A DNA stretch of 64,000 bases. Source: Gammaproteobacteria bacterium. GTDB lineage: Bacteria > Pseudomonadota > Gammaproteobacteria > Xanthomonadales > SZUA-36. Position 1 is the stretch's first letter; every line of letters starts with the position of its first letter. Below, piece after piece: positions 9,264 through 16,997 of this stretch. Location of the stretch: contig JAUIBE010000001.1 in assembly GCA_030428105.1 (NCBI GenBank), positions 124,001 to 188,000 on the forward strand, in the 5' to 3' direction. The position numbers and the translations under genes were made by a program. The notes below the pieces were generated by a model. It was not told the origin of the DNA and made no database searches. It was given only the letters and a program-made list of their open reading frames with translations.

Positions 9264-9310
9264 GCAGCGAACCCCGCTTCGCATACAGGTCCGATTCTGG
9301 CTAGTTTGGG

Positions 9311-9343
9311 CTCCATGGCGCAGTATACTTCTGCGTCATGGAG
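9311..9343. promoter_or_regulatory. Palindrome spanning the ada-alkA start codon, with -10-like TATACT in the loop
   Basis: CTCCATGGCGCAG (9311-9323) and CTGCGTCATGGAG (9331-9343) are inverted copies with one mismatch, separated by TATACTT. The ATG of the downstream gene (9338) lies in the right arm. TATACT at 9324-9329 is a good -10 placed 8 bases before the ATG. The element could be an operator or an mRNA hairpin that hides the start. Confidence 0.6.
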
Positions 9344-10822
9344 ACCCACTCATTCAACCAGGCCGACCAGGAAATCTTTGAACGCGCCCGCCTCGCGCGC
9401 GACACCCGTTACGACGGCCGGTTCTTCATAGCCGTTCGCACTACCGGCATCTACTGCCGCCCGGTTTGCCCCGCCAACCCGCCACGTTCGGAAAACATCA
9501 CTTTCTATCCAACCGCAGCAGCGGCCGCAGAAGCGGGATATCGACCATGCCTGCGCTGCAGGCCTGAAACTGCGCCGGGCACGCCGGCCTGGGCGGGCAC
9601 ATCCACCACGGTTCGCCGCGGATTGCGCCTCATTGCAGGCGGCGCTTTGGACGAAGGCAACATCGAGAGCCTTTCCGCCCGCCTTGGGGTGAGCAGCCGC
9701 CACCTGCGGCGCCTGTTTCGCCAGCACCTGGGCGCCACCCCGCAAGCCGTTGCACACACCCAGAGGCTGCACCTGGCCAAGCGCCTGATCGATGAAACCA
9801 GTCTGCCCCTGGGGCACATTGCCGAGGCCTCCGGTTTTGGCAGCGTACGCCGGTTCAACGATGCGTTTCTGAACAGCTACGGCCGAGCACCCGGGGCGTT
9901 GCGAAAAGTTTCGCCTGTTGCGGAAACCGAAGCGGACCAGGCTGTCAACCAACCGCCCCTGTCAGTCAGTATCAGCTACCGCCAGCCGTTCGACTGGCCC
10001 GCCTTGCTCGGCTACCTGTCGCACCGCGCCATTCCTGGTGTTGAGCACATTGCGGATGATCGCTACCTGCGTAGTTGCCAGGTGGGCGACACCAGCGGGA
10101 TCATCGAGGTTGCCGCGGACAGCAAGCCGGGGCGCTTGCGTCTGAGTCTTCACGGGGTGCCGATCAGCAGCACGCTGAACTGCGTGCAAAGGATTCGCGA
10201 GTTGTTTGACCTGGAGGCACCGGTCGAGGACATCACCAGCGCATTGGGCACAGATCCCGCCCTGAAGAAACGCCTGGCTGCCCGGCCCGGAATTCGCGTG
10301 GCGGGTGCCTGGGATGGCTTTGAGCTTGCCATTCGCGCCATCCTTGGCCAGCAAGTAACCGTGGCTGGCGCTTCCACGCTGGCTGGACGCCTCGTCAGCC
10401 GATTCGGGTCACCGATCAAGGACTTCGCCAACCCCCACGATTTGAGCGTGTTTCCAGGTCCGGAGAAGCTGGCGAACGCGGACATAGAATCCACCGGCGT
10501 AATCTCCAGCCGAGCCAACAGCATTCGCAGCCTGGCGGGCGCAGTGGCCAATGGCAAGATTTCGCTGGAGGCGCCGGGCGATCCGGATGAACTGAGGAAG
10601 TCGCTCACCGCCCTGCCCGGCATCGGCCCGTGGACCGCCGAGTACATCACCATGCGGGTGGCCAAGGATCCGGACGCTTTTCCATCTTCCGACCTGGGCT
10701 TGCGCAAGGCGCTGGTGCCCGGAGAACGATTGACTGCCAAACAGCTTGAAAAGCAGGCAGAGGCGTGGCGCCCCTGGCGCGCTTACGCCGCCATGCTGCT
10801 GTGGCAAACATCAACTGACTAG
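9338..10822 (+). CDS. Ada-AlkA fusion: methyl-phosphotriester sensor/AraC regulator plus 3-methyladenine DNA glycosylase
   Basis: A 494-residue fusion. Residues about 10-80 are the Ada zinc domain, with the four metal Cys at 40, 44, 71 and 74; Cys40 corresponds to the E. coli Ada residue that takes methyl groups from DNA phosphotriesters. Residues about 85-185 carry an AraC-type double helix-turn-helix. Residues about 205-494 are an AlkA-type glycosylase with the helix-hairpin-helix LPGIGPWTAEY and the catalytic Asp452 (SSDLGL), which excises 3-methyladenine and related bases. The O6-methyltransferase domain of E. coli Ada is absent but is supplied by the next gene, 13 bases downstream. No ribosome site precedes ATG 9338; the start lies within a palindrome. 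Confidence 0.92.
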   Translation: METHSFNQADQEIFERARLARDTRYDGRFFIAVRTTGIYCRPVCPANPPRSENITFYPTAAAAAEAGYRPCLRCRPETAPGTPAWAGTSTTVRRGLRLIAGGALDEGNIESLSARLGVSSRHLRRLFRQHLGATPQAVAHTQRLHLAKRLIDETSLPLGHIAEASGFGSVRRFNDAFLNSYGRAPGALRKVSPVAETEADQAVNQPPLSVSISYRQPFDWPALLGYLSHRAIPGVEHIADDRYLRSCQVGDTSGIIEVAADSKPGRLRLSLHGVPISSTLNCVQRIRELFDLEAPVEDITSALGTDPALKKRLAARPGIRVAGAWDGFELAIRAILGQQVTVAGASTLAGRLVSRFGSPIKDFANPHDLSVFPGPEKLANADIESTGVISSRANSIRSLAGAVANGKISLEAPGDPDELRKSLTALPGIGPWTAEYITMRVAKDPDAFPSSDLGLRKALVPGERLTAKQLEKQAEAWRPWRAYAAMLLWQTSTD

Positions 10823-10835
10823 GGAGACCAGGCAG

Positions 10836-11309
10836 ATGAAATACTGCTATCTCGAAACACCCATTGGAAAACTGTTGCTGGCCGGCGAGGACGATGAACT
10901 GCATTGCATCGCCTTCCCCAACGGCAAGATGAAACGCGAACCGGATGCGGACTGGAAGCACGTAAAAAGCGCCTTTCCCGAGGCGCGCAGGCAGCTGAAA
11001 GAATATTTCGCCGGCAAACGCCAGGTTTTCAACCTGAAACTGGCGCCAAACGGAACCCCGTTCCAGCGCCAGGTGCTGGATGCCCTGCAGCAAATCCCCT
11101 ATGGCGAAACGGCTTCTTACGCCGACATTGCCCGCAAACTGGGCAGGCCAGGCGCTGCGCGGGCGGTGGGCGCCGCCAATGGCCGCAATCCCCTGCCCAT
11201 CGTTATCCCCTGTCACCGGGTAATCGGCAGCAAGGGTGCGCTCACCGGCTTCGGTGGCGGCATTGAAACCAAGAAAGCGCTGCTGGAACTGGAGAACTCG
11301 ACCGCCTGA
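10836..11309 (+). CDS. ogt: Methylated-DNA-protein cysteine methyltransferase
   Basis: A 157-residue enzyme that moves the methyl group of O6-methylguanine onto its own Cys126 (PCHRV), a single-use repair reaction. A longer open frame exists upstream, but ATG 10836 has AGGGAGA 9 bases before it and gives the usual family length. The N-terminal half is the short ribonuclease-like domain. The C-terminal half (from about residue 70) carries GTPFQRQVLDAL, SYADIA and the helix-turn-helix region with AANGRNPLPIVIPCHRV, which binds DNA. It is 13 bases after the Ada-AlkA fusion and surely co-transcribed; together the two genes cover the alkylation lesions handled by Ada, AlkA and Ogt in E. coli. Confidence 0.93.
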   Translation: MKYCYLETPIGKLLLAGEDDELHCIAFPNGKMKREPDADWKHVKSAFPEARRQLKEYFAGKRQVFNLKLAPNGTPFQRQVLDALQQIPYGETASYADIARKLGRPGAARAVGAANGRNPLPIVIPCHRVIGSKGALTGFGGGIETKKALLELENSTA

Positions 11310-11326
11310 ACAACTGGGAATTGTCA

Positions 11327-11385
11327 TCCGCATGGATTAACTTAGCTGGCTTGTGACCAAGCCTGCGAAGCCAATCCCATGCGGA
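11327..11385. repeat. Interrupted palindrome across the start codon of the lipoprotein phosphoesterase
   Basis: TCCGCATGGATT (11327-11338) and AATCCCATGCGGA (11373-11385) are inverted copies with one bulged base. The right arm holds the ATG at 11379. Between them is a smaller perfect stem, GGCTTG (11348-11353), loop TGAC, CAAGCC (11358-11363). The RNA could fold into a structure that hides the start codon. Confidence 0.5.
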
Positions 11386-12425
11386 AACCATCCCTGACCT
11401 CTATCGCCTGCCTTTGCCTGGCCGCCGTGCTTGCCGGCTGTAGCGGCGCCCCGGTTGCCCGGCAGTCCGAACAGGCCGCCGATACCACCTTCGAGCACGC
11501 CATTGACGGCCCGGCGCCCTGGAGCGACCAGGCATTCGACCACCACGAAGACCAGTTCCAGTTTGCCGTGTTCTCGGACCTGACCGGCGGTGAACGCGAA
11601 GGGGTGTTTTCCGTCGCCATGGAGCAGCTTCGCCTGCTGCGCCCCGAGTTCGTCATTGGTGTGGGTGACTTGATTGAAGGGGGCACCGAGAACCGCGAGC
11701 AACTATCCACCGAGTGGGATTCGTTTGACCAGCGCGTGCAGCGCTCCACCGCGCGGGTGTTTTACGTCGGCGGCAACCATGACCTGACCAACCCGGTGCA
11801 ATGGGAAGTGTGGGAGCAACGTTACGGGCCACGCTACTACCACTTCGTGTATCGCGACACCCTGTTCCTGGTCCTCGACAGCGAAGATGCCACCGCCAAA
11901 CGCCAACAGCAGATTTATGATTCGCGCGAAGCGGCGATGGCGCGCGTGGCCGAAGAAGGCTGGGGCATCTGGGGCGAAACCGAGTACGCCCAAACCGTTG
12001 AGAGTCACACCGGCACGGTCAGCGCGGAACAATCAGCCTATTTCCGCCAGGTGATCGCCGACCACCCCGATGTGCGCTGGACTTTCCTGTTTATCCACAA
12101 GCCGGTATGGAAAGCGGAAAACGAGCGTCACTTCCTGGCCATTGAAAAAGCGCTGGATGGTCGTCCCTACACGGTGTTCAACGGCCACAACCACGATTAC
12201 ATCCACACCACCCGCCGCGGCCAGGATTACATTCAGCTCGGCACCACCGGCGGCGTGCAACTATCCGGCAAACAGATGGCGGTAGATCACCTCACCCTGG
12301 TGACGGTTTCTGACAGCGGTGTGGACGTCGCCAACCTCAAACTGTCGGGCATTTTCGACAAGAGCGGCCGAATCCCGCTCAATGGCGACGCCTTGTGTTT
12401 CGAGGAATGCTTCCCCGAAAACTAG
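11379..12425 (+). CDS. Lipoprotein metallophosphoesterase
   Basis: A 348-residue calcineurin-like phosphoesterase. A lipoprotein signal ends in LAGC with lipidated Cys21; Ser at +2 suggests transport to the outer membrane. The metal-binding blocks appear in family order: FSDLTGG (the first block, with a non-standard Thr where His is usual after Asp), GVGDLIEGG, GGNHDLTN, FIHKPVW and NGHNHDYIHT. Such enzymes hydrolyse phosphomonoesters or diesters with two metals. The DLT variant in the first block may alter metal affinity. The gene follows ogt by 69 bases, but its start is buried in an inverted repeat and no clear ribosome site is seen, so it may be controlled separately. Confidence 0.8.
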   Translation: MRKPSLTSIACLCLAAVLAGCSGAPVARQSEQAADTTFEHAIDGPAPWSDQAFDHHEDQFQFAVFSDLTGGEREGVFSVAMEQLRLLRPEFVIGVGDLIEGGTENREQLSTEWDSFDQRVQRSTARVFYVGGNHDLTNPVQWEVWEQRYGPRYYHFVYRDTLFLVLDSEDATAKRQQQIYDSREAAMARVAEEGWGIWGETEYAQTVESHTGTVSAEQSAYFRQVIADHPDVRWTFLFIHKPVWKAENERHFLAIEKALDGRPYTVFNGHNHDYIHTTRRGQDYIQLGTTGGVQLSGKQMAVDHLTLVTVSDSGVDVANLKLSGIFDKSGRIPLNGDALCFEECFPEN

Positions 12426-12437
12426 CCCGCGACTGTT

Positions 12438-13940
12438 TTACGCCGGAATAATATTGTTGTTCAGGCGGAACAGGTTACCCGGGTCATACACCCCTTTGAT
12501 CTGCTCCAGCCGTGGCTGCGCCGGGCCGTAATTGCCCGCAGCCTGCTCCCGGTCGTAATGAATATTGTCGTAGTAGCCACCGGTAAACGGTTGTAGCTCG
12601 GCAAACCAGGCGCGCGCCGTAGACATCGCCCACTCGTCATCCGCCGGGTCTATCCAGCCGCCGCCCACCATGATCATGGTTTCGGCGTTGCGGTGCGGGA
12701 AGGCGGTATCCAGCTCACCCACGCGGGTGGTGGCGCCGCCCGCGGTATGGGTAAAGAACGCCAGGCGCGGATCGGGCACAAAGGTCTCGATCACCGCATC
12801 GGCCAACTCTCGGGTAAAGGACTGGACCATGCCGTTCTTGATGTAGGAACGCACGCCATGGCCAAAGGACGCGTCTTCCTGCGTCTGCATCACCATGTAA
12901 TCCTGCATCTTGATGCCGTCATCCGCCGGGGTGCCAATGGCCCGCAATGGAGCCATCTCCGCCTCACCGACCGCCGGGTCGCCGTTGTACACCACTTCCA
13001 TGCCAACAAAGCTGCCGCCGCCATCCGGCAGGGTCACCATGATGGGCCCCACGTACAGTTCATCGGAAAGCCCGGCATGCCAGTCAGCGTAGAAGTGCAG
13101 CACTTCGCTGGCCTGGTCCACCGGCCACATGATCATTCCGGAAAGAACCTCGCGGTTGAACGGGTGCAACTGGTAATCGAAACGCGTGACCACGCCAAAG
13201 TTGCCGCCACCGCCTCGGATGGCCCAGAACAGGTCGGGCTCCTCCTCGGCGCTGATGGTGCGGAGCTTGCCGTCTGCAGTCACGATTTGGGCCGACACCA
13301 GGTTGTCCACCGCCAGGCCATATTTCCGGTTCAGGCGACCAAAACCGCCGCCCAGGGTAAACCCGCCGATTCCGGTGTGTGACACCACCCCGCCGGTGGT
13401 CACCAGGCCATGTGGCAAAGTCGCGCTGTCGAGGTGGTTGAGCCACGCACCGCCCTGCGCGTGTGCGATCTGCGCATCGGTATCGACATTCACCCGGTAC
13501 ATCTGCGAAAGGTCGAGCATCATGCCGCCATCACACACCGACTTGCCCGGCCAGCTATGTCCGCCGCCTCGAACGGCCAGCAGCAGTTCCTGCTGGCGCG
13601 CAAACGTGACCGCCGCCTGGACATCCTGGGGATTGGCGCACTGGGCAATCAATGCCGGCCGCTTGTCGTGCATGCCGTTCCAGATCTTGCGGGTTTCATC
13701 GTATTTCGGGTGGCCCGCCAACATCAGGGTGCCATTCAGCTCGGCACCCAGTTCATTGACCGCGGCTTTTTCCAACTCGATGTTGGCGCCATCCAGCGAA
13801 ATCGCGGCGATGCCGGTATCCGCCGGAGCCGTTGCTTCTGCAATCGTCTCAGGCTGGGACCGCTCGCAGGCCGTCAACAGGGGAAATGCAGCGGCAAAGC
13901 TGGCGGCGAACGTATTTCTGCAAAACTGGCGTCTACGCAT
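12438..13940 (-). CDS. Tat-dependent lipoprotein FAD oxidoreductase, berberine-bridge-enzyme-like
   Basis: A 500-residue paralogue of the enzyme at 1722-3236. The signal combines a twin-arginine motif (RRRQF) with a lipobox (LLTAC, Cys25), so the folded flavoprotein should be anchored in a membrane. His128 in GGGHSW is the covalent FAD site. The second Cys of bicovalent family members is again absent (VVSHTGIGG). The FAD domain covers about residues 95-265, and the C-terminal BBE segment ends YDPGNLFRLNNNIIPA. The pattern of conserved blocks is close enough to the other copy to suggest an old duplication with a change of location from soluble to anchored. It is convergent with the phosphoesterase gene, leaving only 12 bases between stops. 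Confidence 0.85.
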   Translation of the reverse strand: MRRRQFCRNTFAASFAAAFPLLTACERSQPETIAEATAPADTGIAAISLDGANIELEKAAVNELGAELNGTLMLAGHPKYDETRKIWNGMHDKRPALIAQCANPQDVQAAVTFARQQELLLAVRGGGHSWPGKSVCDGGMMLDLSQMYRVNVDTDAQIAHAQGGAWLNHLDSATLPHGLVTTGGVVSHTGIGGFTLGGGFGRLNRKYGLAVDNLVSAQIVTADGKLRTISAEEEPDLFWAIRGGGGNFGVVTRFDYQLHPFNREVLSGMIMWPVDQASEVLHFYADWHAGLSDELYVGPIMVTLPDGGGSFVGMEVVYNGDPAVGEAEMAPLRAIGTPADDGIKMQDYMVMQTQEDASFGHGVRSYIKNGMVQSFTRELADAVIETFVPDPRLAFFTHTAGGATTRVGELDTAFPHRNAETMIMVGGGWIDPADDEWAMSTARAWFAELQPFTGGYYDNIHYDREQAAGNYGPAQPRLEQIKGVYDPGNLFRLNNNIIPA

Positions 13941-14001
13941 GGGGCACCTCTGACCGATTGATTCTCACCACTGTGAAGGATAGTCCAAGGCGAAGCATTT
14001 T

Positions 14002-14036
14002 GCCCCGTTGGCAAAACAGGCAGCCCCGTTCGCAAA
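14002..14036 (+). promoter_or_regulatory. Direct repeats with 21-bp period, candidate LytTR-type operator
   Basis: GCCCCGTTGGCAAA (14002-14015) and GCCCCGTTCGCAAA (14023-14036) differ at one base and are spaced exactly 21 bp, two helical turns. LytTR regulators bind 9-bp direct repeats with a GTT core and 12-13-bp spacers, which is this arrangement. The pair lies 44 bases before the LytTR regulator's ATG. Confidence 0.55.
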
Positions 14037-14079
14037 GGAAACCGCTTGTTTGGGCAAGCCGGTTTGCGATACTGGGTGC

Positions 14080-14823
14080 ATGACGATTCGGGTCCTGATC
14101 GCCGACGATGAGCCGCTGGCGCGCGATTTGCTCGCCCAATGGGTGCGCCGCGATCCCCGGCTGCGCCTGGTTGGCCAGGCGGTGGATGGCGAGGAGACGC
14201 TCGACATGCTCGAACGCTTCCAGCCGCAATTGCTGTTCCTGGATATCCAGATGCCCGGCCTGGATGGAGTCGAAACCCTGCGACGCGTTCGCGCACGGGG
14301 CCTGAAACCTTACGTGGTGTTTGTTACCGCCTGGGATCAGCACGCGGTGAAGGCATATGACCTGGAAGCCGGTGACTACCTGGTGAAACCGGTGCGCAAA
14401 GAGCGTTTTGCCGCCGCGGTTGCCCGCTGCCAGCATGCCCTGGCCGAGCGCGAGTGCTTCGAGGCGACGCGCCAGCAACAGTCGCCGCTGCTGGTGCGTG
14501 AAGGCGATCGCCTGACTCCATTGGCTCCCGGCGCCATCATCTGGGTGGAAGCCGCCAGCCAGTACGCGCGGGTGCACACCGCCAATACCGGGCACCTGGT
14601 TTCACGCCCCCTGGCCGACGTGTCATCCGAACTTCCAGAATCACAGTTCCTGCGGGTGCACCGCTCCGCCCTGGTCAACATTGACCACATCCGTCACCTG
14701 CATAATCGGCGCGGCGCCGTCGCGCTGGAAATGAGCAATGGTGCGCGGGTACCCGTGGCCCGTTCACGTCGCAAGCAGGTGCTGGAACGACTACAGCACT
14801 GCCCCGGGCCAACCCATGACTAG
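14080..14823 (+). CDS. LytTR-family response regulator
   Basis: A 247-residue protein. Residues 1-120 are a receiver domain with the acidic pair Asp9-Asp10, phosphorylated Asp55 (LLFLDIQMPG), Thr in FVTAWD and Lys in LVKPVRK. Residues about 145-243 are a LytTR DNA-binding domain (IIWVEAASQYARVHT ... FLRVHRSALVNIDHI). It should be phosphorylated by the kinase encoded next, whose start overlaps its stop by 8 bases. A longer frame upstream is open, but the true start is ATG 14080, which matches the family N-terminus. GATACT at 14068-14073 sits 6 bases before ATG, with TTGTTT 16 bases further up, suggesting a leaderless message. Direct repeats at 14002-14036 may be its own operator. Confidence 0.9.
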   Translation: MTIRVLIADDEPLARDLLAQWVRRDPRLRLVGQAVDGEETLDMLERFQPQLLFLDIQMPGLDGVETLRRVRARGLKPYVVFVTAWDQHAVKAYDLEAGDYLVKPVRKERFAAAVARCQHALAERECFEATRQQQSPLLVREGDRLTPLAPGAIIWVEAASQYARVHTANTGHLVSRPLADVSSELPESQFLRVHRSALVNIDHIRHLHNRRGAVALEMSNGARVPVARSRRKQVLERLQHCPGPTHD

Positions 14824-15961
14824 CCGCAGCCGGGACCGCGCGAAGTGGATAGCCTTGTCCCTGCTGGGCTGGACCTTCCTGGCGGCCATCCCGACATCCT
14901 CGGCCTACATCATCGACGGCTCCTATGGTTTTGGCCGCTGGCTGGGCATTTTTCGCTATATCGCGCCGTGGTATTACCTGTGGGCCCTGGTGACGCCATT
15001 CATCTACCGCCTGGGACAGGGTCCGCTCAGCCCGCAGCGAAGCTGGCCGATAGCAATTGCCGGCCACATCCTGCTGGCCGCCGGTTTCAGCATGCTGTTT
15101 GCCGTGTTGATTCACCAGGACAACGCGCCCGCCTGGCTGGCCGGTCGCAACGCCATCGGTTACTACGCGATGAGCGCTTTCAGCTACCTGCTGATCCTGA
15201 TGGGCATCCACGGCTACAACATCCAGCAGCGCCTTCGTCAGCAGGAAGCCCTGGTTGCCCGGGAACAACAACGCGCCCTGCAACTGAAAGCCGACCTGGC
15301 GGGCGCCCAGATCGCACAACTCCGCGGCCAGATGAACCCGCACTTCCTGTTCAACGCGCTCAACTGTATTGGCGCCTTGATAGAAACCGGCCGCAATGAC
15401 CAGGCCTACACCGCGCTGGAGGACCTCGGTGACCTGCTGCGCACCTCGCTGGAACGCAGGGACCAGGGGCTGGTGCCGTTGAACGAGGAGCTGCAGTTTG
15501 CCGAACGTTACCTGGCCATGGAGCGCGTGCGCTTCGGCGAGCGGCTGCAGGTAGCCACCGACATCGACAGCGCAGCCGCCCAATGGCCAGTACCGGCTTT
15601 CCTGCTGCAACCCCTGATCGAGAACGCGATAAAGCACGCGGTCGCCCCTAGCCAAAAGCCGGTCACGGTGAATATCACGGCTTGTCGCGACGGTGCGCAC
15701 GTGCGCATCGAGGTTGCGGACAGCGGAAGTAGCTCGCCGGCAACAGCGGGCACCGGGGTGGGCCTGGAAAACCTCGGAAAACGCCTGCAGCTTCTCTACG
15801 GCGAACAGGCTGCACTGGAGTTTGTTCAAAGCGCGGCTGGCGCCCGGGTCATCCTGCGCATTCCGCAAGCACCAGCCCGCGCACCAGGTGACCAGGCCGG
15901 CGCCAATTCGCCCGACCCCTTGCAAGACCCGCCCGGGCTGGGTGATCCTGTACCCACCTGA
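14816..15961 (+). CDS. LytS/YehU-type sensor histidine kinase
   Basis: A 381-residue kinase. Four hydrophobic segments (about residues 10-32, 45-65, 78-100 and 115-133) form a simple membrane sensor with very short loops, so the signal is probably sensed within or near the membrane. A short helical linker (140-168) leads to the His_kinase domain with phosphorylated His176 in QMNPHFLFN. The ATPase part has the N-box LLQPLIENAIKHAV and the glycine motif GVGLENLGKRL. It partners the LytTR regulator, whose coding end it overlaps (ATG 14816, stop 14821-14823). The last 25 residues are a proline-rich tail of no known role. Confidence 0.9.
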   Translation: MTSRSRDRAKWIALSLLGWTFLAAIPTSSAYIIDGSYGFGRWLGIFRYIAPWYYLWALVTPFIYRLGQGPLSPQRSWPIAIAGHILLAAGFSMLFAVLIHQDNAPAWLAGRNAIGYYAMSAFSYLLILMGIHGYNIQQRLRQQEALVAREQQRALQLKADLAGAQIAQLRGQMNPHFLFNALNCIGALIETGRNDQAYTALEDLGDLLRTSLERRDQGLVPLNEELQFAERYLAMERVRFGERLQVATDIDSAAAQWPVPAFLLQPLIENAIKHAVAPSQKPVTVNITACRDGAHVRIEVADSGSSSPATAGTGVGLENLGKRLQLLYGEQAALEFVQSAAGARVILRIPQAPARAPGDQAGANSPDPLQDPPGLGDPVPT

Positions 15962-16019
15962 AATCAAGCGGCCCATCAAGACTTCCTGCGGCCACCAGAC
16001 ATCCGGGAGACACCCTTCA

Positions 16020-16997
16020 ATGCAGACCCAAGCCATCCTGCTGCACGAGTTCGGCGGCCCTGAAGTTTTGCGCTATGAATCCATCGAACTGCCCGAACCG
16101 GGCGCGGGCGAGATTCGCATTCGCCACACCGCCATTGGCCTCAACCTGATCGATACTTACCAGCGCAGCGGCCTCTATCCGCTCGAGTTGCCCTCCGGGC
16201 TTGGCAGCGAGGCAGCCGGGGTGGTCGAAGCAGTGGGTGAAGGCGTGGACAGCCTGCAGCTTGGAGATCGCGTGGCCTACACCGGCCGGCCGCCCATGGC
16301 CTATTCACAAGCACGCAACTGGCCTGCAGACCGCGCGGTGGCGATCCCCGACGGGATCAGCGACGAGGAGGCAGCCGCGGTGATGCTCAAAGGCCTCACC
16401 ACCTGGTACCTGCTGCATCGCAGCTATGTGGTTCAGCCCGGTGACACCATCCTGCTATACGCCGCCGCGGGCGGGGTTGGCAGCCTGGCCACCCAGTGGG
16501 CGACCCACCTGGGCGCCCGGGTGATTGGCATCGTTAGCAACCAGGCCAAGGCCGAGGTGGCCAGGCAACACGGCTGCAGCGATGTATTGATGGCCGATGA
16601 TGGCGACATACCCGGCAAAGTCCGCCAGTTGACCGACGGCGAAGGCGTGGCCGCGGTTTACGACTCGGTGGGCAAGGACTCGTTCTGGGATTCACTCGAC
16701 AGCCTGCGCCCGCACGGCACCCTGGTGAGCTTCGGCAATGCATCGGGCGCGGTCGAGCCATTCGCGCCGCTGGAACTGGCCAAGCGCGGCTCGCTGTTTG
16801 TCACCCGGCCGGTGCTGTTCGATTTCATCAGTACCCCGGAGAGCCTACGCGAAGCCTGCGCGGTGATGTTCAAGGCCATCGCCGATGGCGCCATGAAAAT
16901 CCACGTGAATCAACGCTACCCGCTGGCCGAGGCCGCCCAGGCCCACCGCGACATCGAGGCGCGCAAAACCACCGGTTCAACGGTGTTGTTGCCCTGA
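16020..16997 (+). CDS. qor: NADPH:quinone oxidoreductase, zeta-crystallin type
   Basis: A 325-residue zinc-free MDR-family reductase. The N-terminal GroES-like domain contains EFGGPEVL, GLNLIDTYQRSG and GSEAAGVVEAVG. The NADPH-binding Rossmann motif AAAGGVG is at 148-154. Zinc-binding Cys residues of alcohol dehydrogenases are absent, as expected for Qor. It reduces quinones in the cytoplasm using NADPH. ATG 16020 was chosen because the sequence MQTQAILLHEFGGPE matches the family start; the open frame further upstream runs through the kinase gene. Its last 21 bases overlap the tail of the convergent histidine kinase gene. Confidence 0.9.
   Translation: MQTQAILLHEFGGPEVLRYESIELPEPGAGEIRIRHTAIGLNLIDTYQRSGLYPLELPSGLGSEAAGVVEAVGEGVDSLQLGDRVAYTGRPPMAYSQARNWPADRAVAIPDGISDEEAAAVMLKGLTTWYLLHRSYVVQPGDTILLYAAAGGVGSLATQWATHLGARVIGIVSNQAKAEVARQHGCSDVLMADDGDIPGKVRQLTDGEGVAAVYDSVGKDSFWDSLDSLRPHGTLVSFGNASGAVEPFAPLELAKRGSLFVTRPVLFDFISTPESLREACAVMFKAIADGAMKIHVNQRYPLAEAAQAHRDIEARKTTGSTVLLP

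Noticed and set aside
14675-16036. 453-codon open frame on the minus strand opposite the LytS-type kinase
   Set aside because: The kinase on the plus strand has intact H-box and N-box motifs and overlaps its regulator gene properly; the antisense frame has none of these.
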